The translations under genes were made by a program, and so were the position numbers. Below the pieces are notes generated by a model. It saw nothing but the letters and a program-made list of their open reading frames with translations. It was not told the origin of the DNA and ran no database searches. 10,292 nucleotides of DNA from Ettlia oleoabundans (Eukaryota > Chlorophyta > Chlorophyceae > Chlamydomonadales): contig JAAMXP010002246.1 of assembly GCA_019693395.1 (NCBI GenBank), positions 1 through 10,292 on the forward strand. Direction: 5' to 3'. Positions 1 through 7,560 of this stretch are shown piece after piece (the first letter of the stretch is position 1; every line of letters starts with the position of its first letter).

Positions 1-58
1 CCACCCCCCACACGGCATCTTGAGCAGCATACATTACATCACATGCCCCCGGACACAC
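1..58 (-). other. Intron of the ankyrin-glycosyltransferase gene (partial)
   Basis: The minus strand reads AAG|GTGTGT at 59/58, a fair splice donor directly after the residues CRHMK. The conserved glycosyltransferase reading frame does not continue recognisably beyond it. The rest of the intron and the next exon lie outside the window. Confidence 0.6.
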
Positions 59-1981
59 CTTCATGTGGCGACATTGGAACCGCAGGCGGCGCACAAGCTT
101 CGCCATTTCGGGGCGCTTGCCGTCATCCAGCACATGCACTGTGAACCTGGAGGTGGGCCAGTTCACGTTGAGGGCGGCGGTGGCGGTGGGCTCCACCACC
201 TCTGGCGGCTCAGAATATGTCACAACAAAGATGTCTACGTGTGGAAGCGCTTTCTCAGACAGCATGTCGCTCAGCCGCCGTGTGGGGCGCTCCACCTGCG
301 GTATTGGCAGGAGCTTTACCGGCCAGCTAAGTCATCTGCCCTAGGGGCTGGCTGCTGGTGCAGACAGCAGCGAGACTAGGACGGCCTGGTGTGCAGCTTA
401 TTCTGACATGCAACAGGCGCACCCTTACAACAGAAGCTCTCTCAGCTCACCATGTAGAACAGCCCCATCACAAAGGAGTAGGACAGGCAGTAGGCGGCAA
501 ACTCGGCCAGCCACCAGGGGATGGAGTAGAAGTAGCCCCAACCCGGCTGAAGCGTCCTCAGCGCACGCCACATTAGGTAGATGCCGCCCAACACCTGCGT
601 GACGCCACGTTACAAAAGTTGCTGAACGAAGGCCAGGTTTCTCCTTTGGAAGGTTGAGTTTCACGTTGCCAATAACAAATACTGACAGGACAACAGCAGT
701 ACAACCGTAGCATGCACGCGCAGGGCAGGCAGTGCAGCACCCGCACCTCAGTGAGGATCGCCAGGGGCCGAAAAAGCCGCATCTCGGGCCTGGGCTGGGT
801 GCCTGCCACACCATCAGTGGGGGGAGCACATGAATGTCACGTCTGCATGTCTGCTGTCACACATGGTTCATTGGTCTACATGCCAAGTTTTGGACCCAAG
901 CCAGCGCAGTTCATCAAGGAGCTTGATAGCCAGCAATGCTGCAACACCTATTGCGGACATACCTGGCCTGCCCCAGCCCTCAAATCCACGCTGCGCCAGC
1001 TTGCGGGCTGCCCTTGGCCTGCCGGCAGCGTCGGTGGCAGCTTCTGCATTTTTGGCAGGTGTTCTGCTTACAGCGGCAGTGGGCGAGCGGGGTGTGGTGG
1101 GCTCCGGAATGTGCAGCTGCGACTCTTCAGGTATGCCGAAAGAGCTTGCATGAATGGTGGCTTGAGCCACCGGAGCTCCTGCAGGCTGCGTGACTGCGTT
1201 GTTAGCTGCTGCCTTGTACTTGGTGATGATGGCTTCACGCTGCGGCTGCTCCTCCGTGCCCTCCACCACTGCCTGCAGCAGTCTGGCTAGTGCCTTGTGG
1301 CCCGCCTTGGTTGCCACATCACCTGGCGTAGCCCCTGCGTGTCAGGGCGGTGCATGGTGCATGCCGTGCCATTCGTCACTCCTTTTAAATGTATCAGGGG
1401 TTTTGCTGGACATCCTGCTGGCCCAGATGTTTGTCAGGCATGAAGGCACCAGAGGCAGGAGTTTGCTGGCCTGCACCAATGTGCCACCTCCGGTATGAGA
1501 ACTCACCTAATGCATTTTTGGCGGTTGCATCTGCGCCAAATGCAAGCAGAACTTGAACTGTCTCCTTACAGCCCCTGCCTGCTGCGTAGTGCAGAACAGT
1601 GTCGCGCCAACCATCTTCCTTCTGCTTTCTGATATCGGCGCCATGGTTAAGCAGCCACACACAGGCGGCGGGCTGACCCTGCACTGCAGCAGCCATGAGT
1701 GCCGTCCAGCCGCACACATCAGCATCAATTTGGAAGCCTGGTAGCGAGGTGAGGAGCTCCATGTCCGCAACCCTGCCACGCGCAGCAGCCAATCGGAGCG
1801 CTCCGGCAGCCACTTCCTCCATGCGGCCCCGACCGGCCAGCCATTTGCGCAGGCGGAAGTAGAGGAGTAGAATGGCCACGAAGGCCACGCTTGCAGCGAG
1901 CAAAAACACCCCGTTGCCATCTATGAGTATGCCGGCAACAACCCACGGCCTGCCCACTCGAAAATATGAAATCACGGCCAT
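59..1981 (-). CDS. Ankyrin-repeat / cellulose-synthase-like family 2 glycosyltransferase, 5' part (3' end outside window)
   Basis: Five exons are seen: 1981-1507, 1334-880, 794-747, 594-451 and 313-59, about 459 residues; the gene continues left after a GTGTGT donor. Residues 25-42 are a hydrophobic anchor. Residues 58-180 carry about four ankyrin repeats (GWTALMAAAVQG, DTVLHYAAGRG, ATPGDVATKAGHKALARLL). A Pro/Ala/Thr-rich linker (190-280) leads to membrane segments near 284-305, 320-340 and 354-374. Residues 400-410 (VDIFVVTYSEP) and 435-441 (VLDDGKR) match the first two substrate-binding blocks of cellulose-synthase/BcsA GT2 domains, with the expected Asp residues; the later D and QxxRW blocks lie outside. 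Such enzymes extend beta-glucans from nucleotide sugars at membranes; the exact product cannot be told. The exon 1/2, 2/3 and 3/4 junctions are phase-consistent, which supports one gene. The start ATG at 1981 is inferred; the frame is open further upstream to 2158. The last acceptor is weak (see findings). Confidence 0.75.
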
Positions 1982-2672
1982 GTTGAGATATTCATAGGAC
2001 TGCTTAACCAAGGACAAGTGATTTTGGAGGGCAATTTGTCGGGGGGAAACACCTGTCCAGTCAGCATGCGCGACGTGACCGCAACCGGAGTGTGCCGGAG
2101 GCGAATAAATTAGTTCAAGGTTCGAGAAAAAAAGCCCCCCCCGTACCGATTTATCCACGGCGGCCGCCGCACTGATCGTCCAGGTGGCAGGCAGGTGCGG
2201 ACCAGGGGCCAGGTCTGCACCCGGTGAAGAGCGGGTTTCGTGTTGACGCAGCGGCGAGGTTGTCTAGCCAGTGAAACATCTCCGGCAGCCAACTCAACCA
2301 TGCGCCCAGATGTAGCCGCGCCATGCCCCCGCCCAGTAGGGCAAGCGGCTGCACAGCACAGGCCATGCGTCTGTTCTGGCATATGGGTGCTGAACAGTTT
2401 GACAAAAGCAGTCTAGTGTTGTGAGTGCAAATCAAATTAACTTCGTATGCTTGGAAACGTCTAAACAGTGGAAACGTCCTAGGCAGGTCTCATGAGGTGC
2501 ACTAAAACCCAGCTTGGGAAACAGCTGGCGTCAGCGGCTGCCGCAGCACACATGGCTGATCAAAGGCAACTGTGGCATCGACACCAGCTGGTCCGCAGGA
2601 AGATGAGCGAGACAACACCCAAAGATATGCAACGCGTGATGGGAGCGGTTACGCGCCAGCGCTCGCCACGGC
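1982..2672. other. Intergenic region between IDO 3' end and ankyrin-glycosyltransferase 5' end
   Basis: Both flanking genes are on the minus strand, so this 691-nt stretch should hold the IDO 3' UTR and the promoter and 5' UTR of the glycosyltransferase gene. No convincing exon or minus-strand TGTAA signal was seen. It contains an A-rich/C-rich run on the plus strand near 2127-2143, a 10-bp direct repeat at 2452 and 2469, and a short stretch near 2270-2305 resembling part of the ankyrin exon. Confidence 0.6.
2452..2478. repeat. Direct repeat TGGAAACGTC, two copies 17 bp apart
   Basis: The 10-mer TGGAAACGTC occurs at 2452-2461 and again at 2469-2478, with seven bases between. It lies about 470 nt upstream of the ankyrin-glycosyltransferase start codon. 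It could be a paired protein-binding site or chance. Confidence 0.5.
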
Positions 2673-4847
2673 TTATGCCAAGCGGTGCTGGCTGGTGGCA
2701 TCTCGGTACCCAGCCAACGCCGGCACGAAGTCTGAGCCGCCCGTGCCCGTCTCGCCCTCGCGCTGGCTGTGTTTGGCAATGTAGTTGTACGCAAACGACT
2801 TGTGCTGCGAACGGAATCTCTTAAGCTCGTTCACACAGTCATTGTATGCCGCCTGTGCCAGCCAGGGCATGTGTGCAGGGCCAAGAGAAGAGTTGGCAGG
2901 CGCGGGGATGGACAGAAGCACGCGACCAGACATAGCAGCCAAGCAAGCACTCAGGCGCACCAAGTGACTACTCAACACATACAGCGGGGGCATGCATGTC
3001 GCGTGCAGGCAGCGTCCTCCCAGCAGCTCCTGCACCTTGAGCCTAGTGGGCGCCACCTCGGCAGCCTGCCGCAGGGACACAGGCTCCGCCTCCAGCGCCG
3101 ACACATAGGCCCGGTGCACGGGTGGCATGTGTCGCCGCATATCCAGCAGGTAAGCTCGGAGCCAGGAGGCACCGTCGTGCTGTATGCCCAGTGCCGCATC
3201 CAGGGCATGCAGGATGCTGCTCTGCGCCCCGGTCTCACCATACAGCTGCTGCGGCTGCGGGTGGCAGACACAGCACAAACACAGCGGGCACTGCGTTGGG
3301 GCCATACAGCATGCATGGCATGTCAGACATGCAGGCAGATCAGGTGGCAGACATGCAACCACAGCGCATCACAGCTGACGCAACTAGCGTAAGCCAGCAT
3401 CCATGCTGTTTGTTCTGTCCCATCTTCCTCCTTTCGCTCACCTGACCCCCAAACTGCGACCCATAAATGAGGCCATGTGGCAGCGCGGGGTTGTTACGCC
3501 AGCCGCTCATCGGCAGCCGTACACGCTGATAGTAAACGTACGGGTCACACTTTTCTCCCATGCGGGACAGCGTAGCCTGCATATCCAAATGCAACCGGTA
3601 GAAAAGCAGCAGGCAACCTATGAGCCAGGCGGCACCAATGCCTTAGGTCAGGTCCTCAGCAGGCAGCAACCTCATCCAATATGACGATCCTTACTAGTGC
3701 TCAGCAGCATACACTACAGCCACATTGCCTGCAGCCCAGACAGCAGATTGCCGATGCACTTCTCCCTGCCCCTCATGCCCACCTGCATTGCCACAAGGGC
3801 AGCAGTGACTGTTTCCAGGGTTTGTTTCACGACCGCAACATCGCCCGCTGCTGCTGCCTGCAGTCCCCTTGGTAAAGCTGCAACGGCAGGTGCCGCCTGC
3901 GCCTCTATGGTAATATGGATGAGGCGGAACCACTCCTCATCTGCACAAGAGAGAGATCACAACAATGCAAGCGGATTGATCGGCAGCTGGGGCTCGAATA
4001 CGAAATTGGAGGGCAACTAGCATCCATCAAAGGGCTATCATGCAATAAGGCAAGCTGCCGCCTGCATTTGCCATGCCATGTGTGTGAAGCCCACCTATGC
4101 CGCCCAGAAAGTTGTGGAGGCACACAATGTTGCCAAGCTCCACCGGCCCGGCTGGATCTAGCCGCCGCCAGTTCAGCAGGTTGTACGTGGCATAGACGAG
4201 GACTGCTGGCATGTCCAGCGCAGCTGCGACAGCACACCATGGTGCCGCCAGGCTGGCAGGTAGGATGCGCGGCGTGTCTGGCCCATCGCACCATATATAG
4301 CCCTGCAGGAAGGACTGGCTCCACAAGCGCTGATCGGCAAGCAGCGGGCTGCTGCTGCTACTAGTGACGCTGCTTGGTTTGCTTTGGGAGGGACACCAAT
4401 GCGGACGCTTACATGTGCAAGAAAGGAGAGCAGCAGGTAGGCACGCCACAGCTCATCGCTCCTGGCCGGGCCTCCATGTCGCAGCAATGGCTCAGTTGGG
4501 AGGGGCGGCAGCGAGCACAGCCAGGCACGCAGCTCGCCACGCCCCGCTGCCACTGCATACTTAGGGAGAAGTTCCAGCGCATTCTCCCATGGAGCAAACA
4601 CAGGGTCACTTAGCCTGGAAGCAGGGGCAGTTGGGGTGCGGTGCGGTGGCGGCATTGTCGTGGCGGCAGCATGGTGGCGGCATACCAAAGGCGTGGGACG
4701 ACGGAAACCCTACCTCATCAAGGGATCATCTCTTGGCAGGAGCCCGCGCTCTATGCTGACGGACTGAAAGGCTCGGCAAGCCCAGGAGCGAGGTTGCGGA
4801 ACAGCAGACCTTACAGCCGAAGTAGAATTCCTTGCGCAAGCCGCCAT
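2673..4847 (-). CDS. IDO: Indoleamine 2,3-dioxygenase family heme protein, complete, seven exons
   Basis: IDO opens the indole ring of tryptophan with O2 to give N-formylkynurenine, the first step of the kynurenine route. Exons are 4847-4714, 4614-4413, 4302-4095, 3940-3783, 3576-3442, 3254-3036 and 2852-2673; every junction keeps phase and gives about 411 residues, normal for the family. Recognisable blocks in order: RGLLPRDDPL (34-43), FAPWENALELLPKY, GYIWCDG (113-119), LLNWRRLDP, EEWFRLIHITIEA (183-195), CDPYVYYQRVR (244-254) with the active-site Arg, MSGWRNNPALP, AQSSILHALDAALG, LLDMRRHMPP, AYNDCV, FRSQH (His369, by position the proximal heme ligand) and GTGGSD (388-393). Residues 1-30 (MAACARNSTSAVRSAV...) are rich in Ala, Ser and Arg with no acid, like a plastid or mitochondrial transit peptide. 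An ATG at 4655 would give a shorter model but loses the conserved RGLLP block. No TGTAA poly(A) signal was found in the 250 nt downstream. The SMP gene pair is divergent from it. Confidence 0.92.
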
Positions 4848-4974
4848 CCTGTATGTGAAAAGTCAGCGGCAATCTCTGAAAGAGACGATCGCTCTCAGCT
4901 CAACTTGATGATACTTGCTCGCTGCTCTGCATGTGTTTCGTGATGCGATGCCTGCCAGGCTGGGTGGTTTGCAG

Positions 4975-5018
4975 GTGTGTGTGTGGGGGTGTGTGGGGGT
5001 GTGGGTGTGGGTGTGTGC
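4975..5018 (+). repeat. GT/G-rich low-complexity tract
   Basis: This is about 44 nt of GTGTG and GGGGG/GGG runs on the plus strand, almost free of A and C. The spacing of at least four G runs of three or more could allow a G-quadruplex. It sits about 130 nt upstream of the IDO start codon, on the strand opposite to that gene. Confidence 0.8.
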
Positions 5019-5949
5019 CACCGCTCACGCGTGGACCGCTTTAGCGCGTTTGCGCCGCTGCGGAGAGAGGAGGCAGGTGGACTCCCATCGCTCCGCAGCC
5101 CCACCGGAGCATTTGTAGCCAAGCTGCGCTCAAAAGTAAATGGCTCATGGTGGCAAGCCCAGGAGGCTAGGCAGCCGGCCTGCCACCTCTACCCCCCCAA
5201 TTGTTCCGATGCCGGAAACAGAGCCCTCAGCCTCTGCTGGTCGGGTTCGCTCGCGAGAGGCGCGCTGTCATTTGCGTCTGCACCCCCTTGGACAGGCAGG
5301 AGAGCTTTATTAGCTTATTGATGGCCCCTGTCGCCAGCGGCCCCTGCCGTTGCGTTGCAACTGCAGCAGGTGCGGCATAGCACTATGCATGTGCAACTTG
5401 AGCGTGCTTCCCTGTCGTAGCTGAACTTGTGTGCAGTGCCCTGTGGACTTTTATTCGGGGGCTCTGGCTAGCTGGCAACAATCCTACCCGTGCAGTCTGA
5501 CTGTTCTGTCTGCATGCGCCCTGCGGTTGCTCCTTAATGCTGCAGGCCGCATGTCATCCGCCGACAGTCTGCAAAAGGAAATTTGGCGTTAGTGAGTGCA
5601 GCAGAAGGAGAGCTGCTGCACAACAGCATGCTCTTTATAGGTGTATGATCGGTTGATGCAAGCTCCTATCTTAAACAGGCTGCTGATGCTCCCTCTGTGG
5701 ATGGCGCTACCTGAACTGATTTATTCAGCGTCTTGTGAAAGCGTGCGCTAATGCCCGCTTGAGAATCGCTGGTCGCCCTCCACCTTGTTCAGCTTACCTT
5801 GTTCCTGGCCCCTGCCATGCTTTGCAGGTGTCACAGCATCCTCAATCCCCAGCCAAGGTGCTGACCAGCAGCCAGCCGGCCGACTGTCTCCGGTGAGACA
5901 CAAAGTCTTGCCGCTATAGTGGCCAGTTAGATACCTTTTCCTTGAAACA

Positions 5950-5955
5950 TATAAG
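5950..5955 (+). promoter_or_regulatory. Candidate TATA box (TATAAG) for the first SMP gene
   Basis: TATAAG lies 200 nt upstream of the SMP copy 1 start codon. With initiation about 30 nt downstream it would leave a 5' UTR of about 170 nt. The assignment rests only on the hexamer and its position. Confidence 0.3.
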
Positions 5956-6025
5956 CTGCAGTTTGCAGGCAAGATACAGCGTAACAGCTGTGATGACAGC
6001 AACCAGCTGCCTGGAAGATGGGGAT

Positions 6026-6031
6026 CACGTG
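6026..6031. promoter_or_regulatory. CACGTG G-box / ABRE-like site
   Basis: A palindromic CACGTG followed by TTGG lies 119 nt upstream of the SMP copy 1 start codon. ACGTG cores bind bZIP factors and are common before LEA genes in land plants; use of the same code in this alga is inferred. Confidence 0.35.
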
Positions 6032-6132
6032 TTGGGGCAAGTGTTCCCAGTGTTCCCATGTACTGCTGATGGTACAACCTCGGCTTTATGAGCGCAGTAT
6101 GATGACCTTCCAAGCTATTCCACTAGCAAACG

Positions 6133-6139
6133 TATATAA
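6133..6139 (+). promoter_or_regulatory. Candidate TATA box (TATATAA) 11 bases before the SMP copy 1 start codon
   Basis: TATATAA is the best TATA match in the region, but it ends only about ten bases before the ATG at 6150. Initiation 25-35 nt downstream would fall inside exon 1 and move translation to the in-frame ATG at 6393. It may therefore be unused. Confidence 0.3.
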
Positions 6140-6149
6140 CCAAACAAAG

Positions 6150-6780
6150 ATGCAGAGCGGTTCCCAAGCTGGAAACCAAGGTAGGTGGCCGCCAGCCTTT
6201 GGCTGCTAAGGGCGCAGAATTGGGTTGGGGCAGCCGCCTACATGCGGGGCTCGTCTTGTGGTCGGTCTGCCGTGCTGCAAGCATACTAAGAGCCACAGGC
6301 GCAGGCCAGGATGTTGAGCGCGGTAAAGCGCCACGCTCCTTGCCGCTGCAGGCGGGTCGCCGCAGAGCGACGGTGGTGGCAAGTCCACCCCCATGACTTC
6401 CCAGGCGGCCTCGCGCATTCAGGTGACCTTGGCTTTGCCTGCAACTGCTATCTTGCAGCCTGGCCCCCACATTTGTGAGCACAGCATCCAAGGGTCAACT
6501 AGTGGCGGGCCATTTCCTGTCAACTGCTTGGCTGCCGATGCTGCCCTTGTTGAACCTGCAGTCTGCTGAGGCCAAGGCTAGTGGTGGCAATGTGGAGAAG
6601 GGGGGCTTTGCGAGTCGCGCTCAGGCAAGAAACAGCTGCTTTGCTCTCATTCGGGTTGATGTCAGGTCTCCAACGCCACACTTGCCCAAAGAGCTGAGGT
6701 TGAGCCAACTGTCCATGTCTCGACGGACATGTGCAGCTTGCCTAAAGCTGCAGAGCGCCGCGGCGAAGAACACCAAGTGA
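6150..6780 (+). CDS. Small SMP-domain (seed maturation / LEA-like) protein, copy 1
   Basis: Exons are 6150-6180, 6352-6422, 6562-6624 and 6754-6780, giving 63 residues. The N-terminus (MQSGSQAGNQGGSPQSDGGG) is Gly/Ser/Gln-rich and disordered-looking. The rest is one SMP motif: MTSQAASRIQ, SAEAKASGGNVEKGGFASRA and QSAAAKNTK. SMP domains (Pfam Seed maturation protein) occur in hydrophilic LEA-like proteins linked to desiccation and stress in plants; that role here is inferred from the family. The protein is expected to be soluble, with no signal peptide or membrane segment. Introns 1 and 2 are GT-AG, but intron 3 has a GC donor (6625). Intron positions and phases equal those of the downstream gene at 7561, which is a tandem paralogue. 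The start ATG was chosen because it gives a phase-1 donor (GTAGGT) fitting exon 2; a second in-frame ATG lies at 6393. No TGTAA signal was seen downstream. Confidence 0.85.
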
Positions 6781-7560
6781 GATCGCTGGTGCCCTCTGTC
6801 AAGTGGAACTGTGAAGGCGTCAAGGGTTAAAGCCGTCGCTATGGAGTGGCCAGCATCTAGCAAGATGGGTGTTGGCTTGAGGTGGATGGCTGGCTTTATA
6901 ACTCTAGATCCTAGATTGTTACTACTTGTTGATGAATGATTACATGCATGCGTGCAGCAGTTGAATGCTGTCCTCAACTTCAATGTTAACGGTGTTAGCG
7001 ACACTTGTGCAGTCGTCAGGCATTAGGCGTGTATGCTCAATCATTCAAAGGGCTGATTGGTTCCACAGCCACCTTAACCTGGCATCACAAGGGCAAAACT
7101 GCGGTGTGGGTTGAGTTTGTGCATTCTGGTCCCTGGCTCCGCCAGCTCGATTGGCACTTGAAAACTAAGCATTCCTGAGCCGGCTTATGATCCAGGTGCT
7201 TGCTGCTTGAGGGGTCGTCTTCCAGAATGGCACATTTCATCAAGCCACAGATTGGGCTGGTACCAACCCTGTCGCATCCGCTACCAGAGGTCCTTGCATG
7301 TGCAGCCGGGAGCCCTCAACTGCAATCTAGCCTTGCACTTCCACAAGAGCCACCAAGCACAGCAAGGTGTTGACATCATCAGCACGGAGAAGTGTGAAGC
7401 TGGAGGCCATGGTTGGCTGTGTTCGCCGTGCTGCCTGTGGCGCTACTGACAAAAGGTGGTCTACTCCAAGGCTCCACCTGCAGCTCTTGGCGTTATACCC
7501 ATTTGCAGAATGCAGTGCGTTCCTCTGAGTTCTAAACCTGGAAGGGTGTCCTTGGTCTGC
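6781..7560. other. Intergenic region between the two SMP genes
   Basis: This 780-nt stretch should contain the 3' UTR of copy 1 and the promoter of copy 2. It is locally AT-richer near 6890-6990, with a small palindrome (CTAGATCCTAG) at 6904-6914. No TGTAA signal, TATA box with good spacing, or exon with family motifs was found. The open frames on both strands here match nothing I recognise. Confidence 0.55.

Larger units (their letters stand above)
4848..6149. other. Divergent intergenic region between IDO and the first SMP gene
   Basis: This 1302-nt region lies between two gene starts on opposite strands and so should hold both promoters. Reading both strands gave no exon with a recognisable family motif. 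Contents noted: a GT-rich tract at 4975-5018, TATA-like sequences at 5950 and 6133, a CACGTG site at 6026, and a tandem 9-mer GTGTTCCCA near 6040-6058. The open frames in it are short and look compositionally accidental. Confidence 0.55.

Noticed and set aside
2110..2125. GGTTCGA as part of a tRNA T-loop
   Set aside because: No matching acceptor, D or anticodon arms can be drawn around it.
4413..4655. IDO start at the ATG at 4655 (peptide beginning MPPPHRTP)
   Set aside because: The stretch before RLSDPVF behaves as an intron (GTAGGG donor at 4713, pyrimidine-rich CTTCCAG acceptor). Removing it joins the conserved RGLLPRDDPLM block in phase; the ATG start would lose that block.
4977..5321. 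114-residue plus-strand open frame starting in the GT tract
   Set aside because: The start is low-complexity, there is no family motif, and it has no splice or promoter support.
5756..5785. Similarity of TGAGAATCGCTGGTCGCCCTC to the end of SMP copy 1 (6778-6797), suggesting a third SMP remnant
   Set aside because: The match needs gaps, covers about 20 bases, and no SMP-like codons precede it.
6925..7055. Box C-like TGATGA and later CTGA as a possible C/D snoRNA
   Set aside because: The boxes are too far apart, no terminal stem is visible, and the purine before the C box is missing.
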